Notes: generated from the sequence alone by a model not told the origin. Positions 12,806-22,004 are shown, counted from the first letter of the stretch. The stretch: DNA of 36,435 nucleotides from an uncultured Ureaplasma sp. (GCA_947039545.1 CAMQZA010000005.1:1-36435); one strand, 5' to 3'. Translations and numbers: made by a program.

Positions 12806-12880
12806 GGTGCGGTAGCCAAGTCTATAAAGGCGATAAATCTTTTTTTATGATCATTAGTGAAAATCTAATCTGCACCTCCA
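12806..12880 (+). ncRNA. tRNA-like RNA gene related to tRNA-Cys, with aberrant loops
   Basis: The 75-nt element folds as a cloverleaf. Acceptor: 12806-12812 with 12870-12876 (7 bp, one G-T). D stem: GCC 12815-12817 with GGC 12829-12831. Anticodon-like stem: ATAAA 12833-12837 with TTTAT 12844-12848. T stem: ATTAG 12853-12857 with CTAAT 12865-12869. The 3' end TCCA is encoded and has U73 like tRNA-Cys. Odd points: the apical loop is only 6 nt (TCTTTT) and carries no normal anticodon; the D loop lacks the GG pair; the T loop is TGAAAAT without TTC. The D-arm context AGCCAAGT and the 3' TCCA match the tRNA-Cys gene 100 bp downstream. It may be a non-decoding tRNA-like RNA or an unusual pseudogene. 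Confidence 0.6.
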
Positions 12881-12895
12881 TTTTAAAAATAAATT

Positions 12896-12946
12896 AAAAA
12901 ATAGTAGTTAAATCTTTTTAAAAAGTTTAATTGCTATTTTTTTTGT
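12896..12946 (+). terminator. Terminator after the tRNA-like gene
   Basis: A stem of about 17 bp with two G-T wobbles (AAAAATAGTAGTTAAA against TTTAATTGCTATTTTT) encloses a small CTTT/AAAG hairpin and is followed by a run of T. It separates the tRNA-like gene from tRNA-Cys and suggests a separate short transcript. Confidence 0.65.
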
Positions 12947-12984
12947 ATATTATTAATATAATAAAAATATTATCTTTTATATGT

Positions 12985-13058
12985 GGCGCCATAGCCAAGT
13001 GGTAAGGCCGTAGACTGCAACTCTGCTACCGTCAGTTCGAATCTGACTGGCGCCTCCA
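12985..13058 (+). tRNA. tRNA-Cys (GCA)
   Basis: 74 nt, canonical cloverleaf: acceptor GGCGCCA with TGGCGCC, anticodon loop CTGCAAC, T loop TTCGAAT, discriminator U, CCA encoded. A TATAAT sits at 12957-12962, upstream. It is the intact counterpart of the aberrant element at 12806. Confidence 0.97.
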
Positions 13059-13063
13059 TATTT

Positions 13064-13140
13064 GTATCCTTAGCTCAATTGGATAGAGCATCTGACTACG
13101 GATCAGAAGGTTGGGGGTTCGACTCCTCTAGGGTACGCCA
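13064..13140 (+). tRNA. tRNA-Arg (ACG)
   Basis: 77 nt with acceptor GTATCCT/AGGGTAC, anticodon stem-loop CTGACTACGGATCAG giving ACG, T loop TTCGACT and encoded CCA. It follows tRNA-Cys by 5 nt and is probably cotranscribed with it. Confidence 0.95.
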
Positions 13141-13150
13141 ATTTTTATTC

Positions 13151-13197
13151 AATCTTTTTTTATTTTAAAACAAAATATAAGAAAAGATTTTTTTTAT
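13151..13197 (+). terminator. Probable terminator after tRNA-Cys/Arg
   Basis: AATCTTTT (13151-13158) pairs with AAAAGATT (13182-13189) across a long AT-rich loop and is followed by a T run. The long loop makes this only moderately convincing. Confidence 0.45.
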
Positions 13198-13238
13198 AAA
13201 AAGTATATTTTATCAGAAAATAGACAAAATAAATTCGG

Positions 13239-13279
13239 TAATAATTATATATTATTTTCAAAATAATATATAATTATTA
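13239..13279. repeat. Near-perfect 20-bp inverted repeat in the tRNA cluster
   Basis: A 20-nt arm of A and T (13239-13258) is repeated in reverse complement (13260-13279) with a single C between, so a cruciform or long hairpin can form. No T run follows directly, so it is not an ordinary terminator. It lies between tRNA-Arg and the promoter of the tRNA-Pro operon. Its role is unknown. Confidence 0.75.
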
Positions 13280-13290
13280 TGTTATAAAAA

Positions 13291-13317
13291 TTGATTATAT
13301 AAAAGCGTTTTTATAAT
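13291..13317 (+). promoter_or_regulatory. Promoter of the tRNA-Pro operon
   Basis: TTGATT (13291-13296) and TATAAT (13312-13317) with a 15-nt spacer. The expected transcription start falls at or just at the 5' end of tRNA-Pro (13323). The short spacer lowers confidence in the -35. Confidence 0.5.
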
Positions 13318-13322
13318 TAAAA

Positions 13323-13399
13323 CGGGAAGTAGCACAGCTTGGTAGTGCACCTGGTTTGGGACCAGGGGGTCGCAGGTTCGAATCCTGTCTTCCCGACCA
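13323..13399 (+). tRNA. tRNA-Pro (TGG)
   Basis: 77 nt with acceptor CGGGAAG/CTTCCCG, anticodon loop TTTGGGA giving TGG, T loop TTCGAAT and encoded CCA. It is the first of a run of seven closely spaced tRNA genes. Confidence 0.97.
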
Positions 13400-13404
13400 T
13401 TTTT

Positions 13405-13481
13405 GGCTAGATAGCTCAGTTGGTTAGAGCGATCGGTTCATACCCGGTAGGTCCAGAGTTCGACTCTCTGTCTAGCCACCA
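13405..13481 (+). tRNA. tRNA-Met (CAT), probably elongator
   Basis: 77 nt with acceptor GGCTAGA/TCTAGCC and anticodon CAT in loop TTCATAC. The fully paired acceptor excludes the initiator. Of the two non-initiator CAT tRNAs here, this one better resembles elongator Met; sequence alone does not prove it. Confidence 0.85.
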
Positions 13482-13486
13482 ATAAG

Positions 13487-13564
13487 GCTTCTGTAGCTCA
13501 ATTTGGTTAGAGCCCCCGACTCATAATCGGTCGGTTACAGGTTCGAGTCCTGTCAGAAGCACCA
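13487..13564 (+). tRNA. CAT-anticodon tRNA, probably tRNA-Ile2 (lysidine-modified)
   Basis: 78 nt with acceptor GCTTCTG/CAGAAGC, anticodon loop CTCATAA, T loop TTCGAGT and encoded ACCA. Three CAT tRNAs in one cluster normally mean Met, Ile2 and initiator Met. The D loop is one base longer than usual (AATTTGGTT). Assignment to Ile2 needs TilS to modify C34. Confidence 0.75.
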
Positions 13565-13596
13565 ATTTGCTTTACAAAAATAAAAAAAATTAATTA

Positions 13597-13605
13597 TGTT
13601 ATAAT
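13597..13605 (+). promoter_or_regulatory. Extended -10 promoter before tRNA-Ser
   Basis: TGTTATAAT (a TG-n-TATAAT extended -10) ends 13 nt before the tRNA-Ser gene, in a 54-nt AT-rich gap. It suggests an internal promoter for the Ser-fMet-Asp-Phe group. Confidence 0.5.
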
Positions 13606-13618
13606 TAATTTGAATGCT

Positions 13619-13711
13619 GGAGGATTACCCAAGTCCGGTTGAAGGGATCGGTCTTGAAAACCGAAAGGTGGGGCAACCTGCGCGGGGGTTCGAATCCCTC
13701 ATCCTCCGCCA
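13619..13711 (+). tRNA. tRNA-Ser (TGA)
   Basis: 93 nt with the long variable arm of serine tRNAs (GGTGGGGCAACCTGCGC region), acceptor GGAGGAT/ATCCTCC, anticodon TGA in loop CTTGAAA, encoded CCA. Confidence 0.96.
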
Positions 13712-13718
13712 TTTTTAT

Positions 13719-13796
13719 CGCGGAATAGAGCAGCTCGGTTAGCTCGTCAGGCTCATAACCTGAAGGTCGGAGGTTCAAATCCTTCTTCCGCAACCA
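13719..13796 (+). tRNA. Initiator tRNA-fMet (CAT)
   Basis: Acceptor CGCGGAA faces TTCCGCA, leaving the C1-A72 mismatch that marks the bacterial initiator. Anticodon loop CTCATAA and encoded CCA. The three G-C pairs usual above the initiator anticodon loop are here TCAGG/CCTGA, so only partly kept. Confidence 0.93.
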
Positions 13797-13798
13797 TT

Positions 13799-13874
13799 GG
13801 TTCTGTAGTGTACTGGTTAACATGCCTCTCTGTCACAGAGGAGATTGCGGGTTCGACTCCCGTCAGGACCGCCA
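13799..13874 (+). tRNA. tRNA-Asp (GTC)
   Basis: 76 nt with acceptor GGTTCTG/CAGGACC, anticodon loop CTGTCAC giving GTC, T loop TTCGACT, discriminator G and encoded CCA. Two nucleotides after initiator tRNA. Confidence 0.97.
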
Positions 13875-13877
13875 TAT

Positions 13878-13953
13878 GGCTCTGTAGCTCAGTCGGTAGA
13901 GCAACAGACTGAAAATCTGTGTGTCGGGAGTTCAATTCTCCCCGGAGCCACCA
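13878..13953 (+). tRNA. tRNA-Phe (GAA)
   Basis: 76 nt with acceptor GGCTCTG/CGGAGCC, anticodon loop CTGAAAA giving GAA, T loop TTCAATT and encoded CCA. Last gene of the cluster, just before a terminator. Confidence 0.97.
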
Positions 13954-13973
13954 TTAAAAATATAAATAGATAT

Positions 13974-14010
13974 AAAAAAAGATTTGAATTACATTCAAAT
14001 CTTTTTTTAT
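13974..14010. terminator. Bidirectional terminator between the tRNA operon and the pot-dapF operon
   Basis: GATTTGAAT (13981-13989), loop TAC, ATTCAAATC (13993-14001), with a 7-A tract before and a T tract after. It can stop transcription from both sides: tRNA-Phe (+) and the DapF-like gene (-). Confidence 0.85.
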
Positions 14011-14021
14011 TTTATCAATTA

Positions 14022-14852
14022 CTATAATTTAGTAATATCTATTTCTCCACTATAAACAAATTGAGCTGGACCTTGCATAAAATAGCTATCGCCTTTTTTC
14101 TCAATAGTTAATTTACCAAGCGCTTGATGGATATTGATAGCACCTTTTGTTAAGTTCTTAATATTACTTAAAGCAGCAACAGCGCAACTACCAGTACCAC
14201 ATGCAAGAGTTATTCCTATTCCTCTTTCTCATGTTTTAAGTTCGATATTATTTTCATCAATAACTTTAGCAAAATTAAAATTAGCGTCACTTGGAAATAA
14301 ACTAGGAATATTTAGTTCATCTACAACTTCATAAATTATTTTATCATCTAGTTCATTAACAAAAATAACTACATGAGCTGGACCAAAATTAACAGCTGAA
14401 TATTCAAACTCAAATCCAGATTTTAATTTATGTTTAACATCAAATATTTTTTCTAAATCACTTATTGCTGGAATGTTTTTAGGTGTTCAATCAAATGTTT
14501 GCATATTAACTTCAACAACAAACGGATCTTTTGAAATAATATTAATAATTTTTAAACCATCATCAGTTAAAATTTCGATTTGATCCTTTTCATATCCTTG
14601 TCTTTTAAAGAAATATGATAAACATCTAATAGCATTACCACACATTTTATCTCTATAACCACTAGGGTCAATAAAAGTCATTTGATGTGGATTAGTTTTA
14701 GTTCCTGCAATAACAAGACCATCACTTCCAATTCCTGTAAATCTATTACAAATTTTAACAGCTAGTTTTTCAAGATTTTCATTTTCATCTAATTCTTTGT
14801 AATCAACGATAACAAAATCATTTCCTAAACCATGGTATTTTTCAAATTTCAT
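14022..14852 (-). CDS. DapF-family racemase/epimerase (diaminopimelate epimerase-like)
   Basis: This 276-residue protein has the PLP-independent two-cysteine fold of diaminopimelate epimerase. The N-terminal HGLGNDFV motif, the first catalytic Cys in MCGN (about residue 72) and the second in ERGIGITLACGTGS (about residue 224) are present, so it should be active on an amino acid alpha-carbon. The region before the first Cys, where DapF usually reads N-x-D-G-S and binds the substrate carboxylate, reads IDPSGYRDK with one extra residue. The gene starts 32 nt after the potD stop, with a GAGGAAA ribosome site, and is the last gene before a shared terminator, so it is likely in the polyamine operon. 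Wall-less bacteria need no diaminopimelate for murein; lysine synthesis or another racemase role is possible. Confidence 0.85.
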
Positions 14853-14884
14853 AATTTTCCTCTTTTATATCTAATAATTATATT

Positions 14885-16144
14885 CTATATATTATCTTTA
14901 AAATATGTTGAATATGTGTAAAATAAATTAGATTTAACCATTTTTGAAATTGGATTTTCTAATTGAGATTTTTTAATATTTTCAATTAGAAATATTTCTT
15001 TTGCTAACTTATCTACAGGTAATGTAAGATCAAAATAATTTGCAAGAACATAATCATATAATTCTTTATTTGTTGGTGTATAAGTAACATAATCAAAGTT
15101 TTGATATGCTAATGTATCTTCAATTACTTGAGTACCTGTAGTTATTGGAAAATTAACTTCTTTAATAACATCATATGATTTATCTAGTTTCTCGCCTACT
15201 ACTTCATTATCAATTGCCACAATTTCAACAGCTACAACACTGTTTTTAGGTTTAACAATATGAAAATCTCCTTCAGGTATTTCAACTCCAGAATCTCCAC
15301 CATATGCTGCAAAAAAAGCATCACCATTATACAATAATGCACCCATAGCTTGTCTATCAGCTAGAGCATTTAAAACAACATTTGAATCAGATTTAAGTTG
15401 GAAATTTCTTTTGCCCATTGGTGCAAGAATATCAATTAAATGTTTATAAGTTGTTGTTAACTCTGAAATAGAAGCATTAGGTTGGGGGTTAAGATTTGTA
15501 GAATTTGTTTCAATTAATCTTGGAATAGAATATAAAGTTCTTTCATCATCAATTGCTCATAATAAAGGTTGTCTTGAATTTTGAATAGTAGCATTAAAAC
15601 GTGGTTCTCTTGAAACAATATCTAATGTTGTTTTTCAATTAATATCTAGTGCATGCAATGCTGGTATCTTTGGACCACGATATGCAAACACAAAATCTTG
15701 TGCAAAATAAGGAACTCCATAATCTAATAAATTTATTGGTTCATTAGTTTTATCTGTAAAACTAGTCATAGCAATTACTGTTTCAGGTGTAAAAAGTGTT
15801 TTAGCTTCTTCAGAATTAGTAACGCCTGGAATATTAAATTTATTTCAATCCATTTTTTGAATAAGATTATCTTCAATTAATGAAACAGCTTCATAACCAC
15901 TTGGTGTTACTATTTCCACTTCATTATTTTTTAATAATTGATATATTTGATCATTTGTTGGATATGAGATAAAATCTACACCATACTTTTCATTTAAAGC
16001 AATTTCAACATCAGGAGACATATATGATTCAAAATTAGAATAAATAAAACTACTACCTCCTGATACAGAAACACAAGATGCCAAAAATGGTGTCATTGCT
16101 AATATTGGTAAAAGAGCAAGAGCGAATTTACTGACTTTTTTCAT
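14885..16144 (-). CDS. potD: Polyamine-binding lipoprotein PotD
   Basis: This protein of about 419 residues is the extracellular receptor of the spermidine/putrescine importer. It has a basic start, a hydrophobic signal and a lipobox ending in FLASC, so Cys about 24 should be lipidated. The mature part begins with a short strand (IYSNFESYMSPDVEIALNEK) as in PotD, followed by YPTNDQIYQLLKNNEVEIVTPSGYE, the family's first-lobe pattern. The ATG at 16144 was preferred to an upstream GTG because AGGAG lies 5 nt before it. It overlaps the end of potC by 17 nt. The substrate is inferred from the operon; the pocket residues were not checked. Confidence 0.88.
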
Positions 16145-17000
16145 AACCACTCCTAATTGAATTATTATATTTAAACATTTTTTTACTACTCGTATTTTTA
16201 TTGATTTTTTTAGCTTTAAAAATACTAATAATTATAATTACAACGATAGTCGTTAAAACAACTAATGCTCCAAAAGTAACTGCTCACATTTTTATTCCTT
16301 TAGCCATTGAAAAAATGTCAATAGAAATTGTTGTTATTCTTCCGTTTATTAAACTTGAAATAATGAAATCATCAAAGCTTATTGAGAAGATAATAGCGCC
16401 TGCTGCTATTATTGATGGTAATAGATAAGGAATTATTACTTTAAAGAAAGTTTGAATTTGATTATATCCAAGATCATTTGATGCATAAATTAAATTATTA
16501 TTCATCTTAATCATTCTTGGATAAATTGTTATCATTCCATAAGGAACTGAAAAAGATATATGAGCTAAAATTAAAGTAGTAAAACCAAAATCAAATCCTA
16601 TTGCAATTCAAGTAACACTGAACAATAATAATAAACTAACTCCATTAATAATGTCTGGTGTAACTACACTTACTTTTGATAAAAAAATTGATGAACTTCT
16701 ATAAACTTTTGCAGCATGTCATAAACCAAAACAAGCAAGTGTTGATATTATTAATGAAATTGGTGTTACGACAATTGCTATTATTAATGAATTTAAAAGT
16801 GAGGTTACAAAATCAGAATTATTGACTAAATCTGTGAAATTATTTCCTCCATTTCAAATGAAATCATTATCAATATTACCTTTATCTGAAGCATTTGTGA
16901 ATGAAAGAAAGATAATAAAAACCAAAGGAATATAGATGATAAAGATAATAATTAGAATATATCATTGTCTTAATCAAGATAAAAAGTTATTGTTTTTCAT
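16128..17000 (-). CDS. potC: Polyamine ABC transporter permease PotC
   Basis: This 290-residue membrane protein has six predicted helices. It carries the permease coupling (EAA) segment ASNDLGYNQIQTFFKVIIPY at about residues 170-190 and the PotC-type ISFDDFIISSLINGR just after. The first helix is IIIFIIYIPLVFIIFLSFT. The ATG at 17000 has GGAG 7 nt upstream, inside the end of potB, which it overlaps by 14 nt. A Lys/Ser-rich C-terminal tail of about 30 residues follows the last helix. It pairs with PotB to form the pore. Confidence 0.9.
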
Positions 17001-17874
17001 TGATTTTCTCCGTTCTTTTTGAACTTGATTTTTTAATCATTTTATAAACTTTAGGAGTTAATATATAAATCCCATACATTCCAAGAATAATTAAACCAAT
17101 AGTTAAACTTAAAACTGAAACTCTTGCTAGTGCAATATCACTATTATTAGCATTACCAGCACTACCTTCAATAATTCCTCCAATTAAGGTTCCATCATTA
17201 TTATTATTTAAAAATGCTGAAACTGCTACTGATGTTAAAGAAGGTAAATATACTAAAGTAATCCCTGCTATTAATGCATGTTTAGTATAAGGTAAAATTA
17301 CTTTGAAAAAAGTTGTAACAAAATTACGACCTAGATCTCTTGATGCATAAACTAAATTTTTAGGTAATGATTCAAGTGAATTATATAAAGGCATCATCAT
17401 AAAAGGTAAGTAAATATAAACTAAACCGATAATTGTGAATATATCACCATAAGTAGAATTACCTGCACCATTTATCGTGTCAAATAAAGTTTTTAATCCA
17501 ATTAATTTAATTAATAAACTACTTCAAATAGGAGCTGTAACTATTAACATTACTACTGATTTATAAATTTTATTTTTTGACATCGATAAAAAATAACAAA
17601 ATGGATATGCTATAAGAATACAAATTAAAGTAGAAGCCAAAGAAATATAAATTGAACGTAATATTTTCATCATAACTGAACTATTTAAAATTTCTCAATT
17701 ATCTTCAATACTTCCAGCTGAAGTTGGCAAAAAAGCATATGTGATAATAATAATTAATGGAATTATAATAAATAGAAGTGTTAAAAGAAAAAAAGGAATA
17801 GCTAAAAGTAATTTTTTATTCATTTTAAAATTTTTAAAAATATCAGATGATTTTAATTCTTTATTACTTATCAT
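16987..17874 (-). CDS. potB: Polyamine ABC transporter permease PotB
   Basis: This 295-residue membrane protein has six predicted helices and the coupling segment ASRDLGRNFVTTFFKVILPY near residues 178-197. The first helix (LLLAIPFFLLTLLFIIIPL) and the following periplasmic-side loop match PotB. The ATG at 17874 overlaps the end of potA by 11 nt. A charged Lys/Ser tail ends the protein. Together with PotC it forms the translocation path fed by PotD. Confidence 0.9.
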
Positions 17875-19459
17875 TTTTTACTCTTTCAATTAAATGCATA
17901 TCTTCGATATCTCATTTAAGACCTATTTCAGAATTCATTTCAGCTCTATTAATACCTTCAACAGATAGTTTTTTATTACCACTTATACAATCAATATCTC
18001 ATAACAAACCTTTATAAGTCATATCTGTAATAAGAGCATTTATATATCCTTCATCTTTAGAAATAACATCAAAATCTTCAGGTCTAATCATTACATCAAC
18101 TAAGTCACCAACATTAAATTCATATTCAGGTAAATAATCTATAACTTTATCTAAAATTTTAACTTTATTATTTTCTAAAATTTTACCTTCAAAGAAATTA
18201 GCTTTTCCTATGAATTTTGCAGCTCACTTATTAATTGGATAATCATAGATTTCATTAGGTGTACCGACTTGTTCTATTTCACCATTATTCATAACAACAA
18301 CTTTATCAGAAAGACTTAAAGCTTCTTCTTGATCATGTGTTACTAGAATGAAAGTAATATTTAATTCTTTATGAAGTCTTTTTAATTCTGTTTGTAATTG
18401 TTTTCTAACTTGAGCATCAAGTGCTGATAGAGGTTCATCTAATAATAAAATTTCAGGTTCAATCACAATACTTCTAGCTAAAGCTACTCTTTGTTGCATT
18501 CCACCAGAAAGTTCATGTGGAAAAAGATTTCCTTTATTTTTTAAACCAACAAGAGCAATAACTTTATTAGCTCTCTCATTGATTTCTTTTTTATTAAGTT
18601 TTCTTGTAATATGTTTTTTTTCAAATTTTTCTTTTGCAGTATTAGGATAATTTTCTCAATAAGAAATATCATAATCAATATATGAAAGTTCATAATTCAA
18701 ATTGTCATATTTTTTATCAATTAATTGCTTTGAAAAAAAATTCTTAGTTAAATTATTAATTTCTTTTTCGATTTCATTCATATCATTTGATGTTGTATCT
18801 AAAGATATTTTTAATCTTAATGAAAGAAAAATATTATTAATATTGTTATTTATCTTATTTTTTAATGATTGTTTAGAAACAAAATCATCACCATATTTAT
18901 CATAAAGTTTTTGCTCTAAAACTTCAATTTCATCTCAAAATTGATCTATTCTCATATCTTTGATTTTTAATCATTCTGGTTTTTTAGAATATTCTTTTTC
19001 AACATCAATAATTTCTTTTTCTAAATTTTGTGTTTTATCTTTAACCATTTTAATTTTTTTACTAGCTACTTTTTGAGCATCTAAGAAAATTTTATCAGCT
19101 TCATCATATAACTTATCTGAGATATTTTCATTATCAGTTCTCATTACTTTAAGACCGTATTCAATATTTTGTTTAACAGTCATATTAGGAAAAAGAGCAT
19201 AGTCTTGAAAAACAGTAGATGTTGGTCTATCATGGACTGGCATGTTTTTAATATCTATTTTTTGATATAAAATTTTTCCTTTAGTTGGGACTTCGAACCC
19301 CGCTAACATTTTTAGCATAGTAGTTTTTCCACAACCACTAGGACCTAATAATGTTACAAATTCACCTTTTTTAATTTGTAAATTAAAGTTTTTAACAGCG
19401 ACAAACCCGTTATCAAAAACTTTATTAATGTTGATTAAATCAAGAATATTTTTTTTCAC
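17864..19459 (-). CDS. potA: Polyamine ABC transporter ATPase PotA with a large coiled-coil insertion
   Basis: This 531-residue ATPase drives the PotBC permease. Walker A is GPSGCGKTT (about residue 38) and the Q-loop is [14 protein letters not shown] (about 85). The ABC signature ELSGGMQQR comes only at about residue 312, then Walker [15 protein letters not shown] and switch VTHDQEEA. The distance from Q-loop to signature is near 220 residues; in ordinary PotA it is about 50. The excess is a Lys/Glu/Ile-rich, heptad-like segment (about residues 115-285), predicted coiled coil. The C-terminal regulatory TOBE-like part follows [11 protein letters not shown]. The start is a GTG with AGAGGT upstream. 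Long PotA proteins are known in mycoplasmas (MG042 type). Confidence 0.9.
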
Positions 19460-19486
19460 TTTTTACTTACCTCTTGTTTTTTAAAA

Positions 19487-19523
19487 TAAAAAAAATAGGT
19501 AAACTTTTGTTTATCTATTTTTA
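19487..19523 (-). terminator. Terminator between trxA and potA
   Basis: On the - strand AATAGATAAAC, loop AAAA, GTTTACCTATT (one G-T pair) followed by a T run. It lies just after the trxA stop and just before the potA ribosome site, so potA needs its own promoter or read-through. Confidence 0.75.
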
Positions 19524-19554
19524 AAGTATTTTGAAATTTTTAATTAATATTTGA

Positions 19555-19869
19555 TTAAGAATCTAATTCGTCTATTTTTTGTAATAATTTTTCTTTTTGG
19601 ATATAACCACGAGATTCATCTATGATTTTTCCATTTTTAAAAAACTTAAGTGTAGGAACACTTGTAACATTATATTCTTCTGCTAATTCTTGCATTTCAT
19701 CAATATCAATTTTTATAATTTTAACTTCAGTTCTTTCTGAAGCAATACTTTGAAGAACAGGGGCAAGCATTTTACAAGGTCCACATCATAATGCGTGAAA
19801 ATCTACAACTACTAAGTTATCAGTATCAATTGTTTTTAAAAATTCATCTTTTGATTTAATATCTATCAT
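19555..19869 (-). CDS. trxA: Thioredoxin
   Basis: This 104-residue protein reduces disulfides in the cytoplasm with thioredoxin reductase. The active site is WCGPCK at about residues 29-34, where Trp is encoded by TGA, and the cis-Pro motif VTSVPTLKFFKNG is at about residue 70. Length is standard. The ATG at 19869 is preceded by AAGGA at a suitable distance. It follows topA by 44 nt on the same strand and ends at a terminator, so the two may share a transcript. Confidence 0.97.
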
Positions 19870-19913
19870 ATTTTGTCCTTACTAAATTTAATAAATTTAT
19901 TATATATCAATAT

Positions 19914-22004
19914 TTATTTTTTTGATTTTTTTTCTTTTATTTCTTTTTTATCTTCTTTGTCATTTGGAATAACAATATTTTTAATAAATCTACATTTAGG
20001 AAAAGAACTACATGCAATAAATTCACTTGACTTTGCTTTTGCGCTTTTCTTTTTTCTAATTACTAATTTAGAACCACAATCAGGACATAACTCTCCTGTT
20101 TCAACTAAAGGTTCAACTTTAGGAGCATTTGGTGATTGTTCAATGTATTTACAACTAGTTTTAGAAAAACCACTACATCCAATAAATTCACTTTGATTAT
20201 ATTTGTTAACTCTAACTACTAATCTTTCTCCACAAAGTGGACAAACTCTACCTTCAACATAATTAGGTTCAACTTTTTCAATTAATTTATCAGCTTCTAT
20301 TAATTCTTCTTTTAACTTTTCATTAAAAACTTCCATGAAAGTTGTTCAATTAAGTTGACCAGTTGATATTTTATCTAAATCATTTTCCATTTCAACAGTA
20401 AATTTTTTAGAAACTATATCTTTAAATCCTTTTAAAAGATTAGTGATAACTAAAACACCTTTATCAGTTGGACTTAAACCATTTGTATCATTAATAACAT
20501 ATCCTCTAGATTGAACTATACCAACCATTGATGAATAAGTAGAAGGTCTACCAACTCCAGCTTCTTTTAAAGCTTTTACTAAACTACCCTCGTTATATAA
20601 TGCAGGTGGTTCTGTTGTATGAATATTAACAACTGGAGTTTTTTCAATACTTGAAAGTTTATCTCCGATTTTTAAGTAACTTAGATCAATTACATTTTCA
20701 GTTTTACTAGTGTCATAATATGGCAAAATATGATAACCTAAAAATTTATTTTTAGTATATTTTGTATAAAACTTGTGATCATTGTTTTTAAAACGAACTA
20801 CATTGTTAATAAAAATAGGTGGATTCATTAAACTTGAAGTTGTTCTTGTTCAAATTAACTTATATAGAGTAATTAGATCCTTAGCATCTTTTTCAGTCAT
20901 ATGTTTTGATAAATAAGCTGGTTCAATGTTAATATCAATTGGTCTAATAGCCTCATGCGCATCTTGAATTTTAAGATCTTTAACTTTTGAAGTTGATTCT
21001 TTAGTTGAAGTTAAAACAAATTCATTACCAAATTTATCTTCAATATATTTCTTTGTTGAATCAATAAAACTAGAGTTCATTCTATTAGAATCTGTTCTTG
21101 GATATGAAATAAGAGCTATTTGTTCGTTATTAATTTTCACACCTTCAAATAGTTTTTGAGATAAGAAAGTTGTTTTAGATGCTTTTCATCCGTACTTAGA
21201 ATATGCAGCTGTTAATAAAGTATCAGTTGAATAAGGTAAAAGTTTTTTAGATGTTTTAAAAGTTGGGTCATCAATTTTATAAACTTCAAATTGTTTATTT
21301 AATTCACTTGAAATCTTATTAGCTTCATTTTCATTAGCAAATCTAATTTCAGTTGTTGAAGATGAAACAAAAGGTTCAAATTTTCCATTAATTTCTCTTA
21401 AGAAGATTTCAATATTATTCTCAAGAATAGTATTAATAGTTCATCAATTTGATTTAACAAATTTTTCTCTCTCAAGAAAACGTTCAACAATAAATAATAA
21501 AGCAACAGATTGAACTCTACCAGCTGATTTAGCTTTTAATTTTCTTTGAACTACATTAGATAAACTATATCCTACCATTCTATCAAGTAGTCTTCTACTT
21601 CATTGAGAATAAACAAGATTCATATCAATATCTCTTGGATTATTAATTGCCTCATTAACAGCATTATTAGTAATTTCATTGAATGTTATTCTTTGACACT
21701 TTACTTTATCTTCATCATTTAGAATATCAAATAGATGTCAAGAAATAGCTTCTCCCTCACGATCAGGGTCAGTTGCTAAATAAACTTTTGCATAGCTTTT
21801 AACTTTTTTGTTTATTTCTTTTATTAACTCAGGATTAGTAGATTTTCATTTCGGAATTCATGTTTTAGTATCGCAACCAAAACCTCTTTTATCCAGTTCT
21901 CTAATATGACCGCTTGATGCTATTACTTCATAAGCATCACCAACATATTTTTTTATTGATTTAATTTTGTTTTTCGACTCAACAATGATTAAATTTTTAT
22001 CCAT
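19914..22004 (-). CDS. topA: DNA topoisomerase I
   Basis: This 696-residue type IA topoisomerase relaxes negative supercoils. The N-terminal TOPRIM domain shows IIVESKNKI and the acidic DPDREGEA motif (about residue 82). The catalytic Tyr lies in ALISYPRTDSNR (about residue 301). Two zinc-ribbon modules at the C-terminus carry CPLC...C...C and CPDC...C...C sets (about residues 585-680), followed by a Lys-rich tail. The ATG at 22004 has AGGGAG about 10 nt upstream. It is divergent from dnaB-dnaI; a TTGCTA and TATTTA pair 17 nt apart upstream could be its promoter. Confidence 0.96.

Noticed and set aside
13605-13935. Open frames across the tRNA cluster on the - strand
   Set aside because: They are reverse translations of tRNA genes (the familiar 'GFEPPTFRL'-type artefact peptides), not proteins.
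18513-18521. Isolated TGTGGAAAA (and single TTATCAACA sites at about 11112 and 30113) as DnaA boxes
   Set aside because: Single hits inside coding sequence of potA, uvrC and gltX, expected by chance in AT-rich DNA; only the 22130-22169 cluster is kept.
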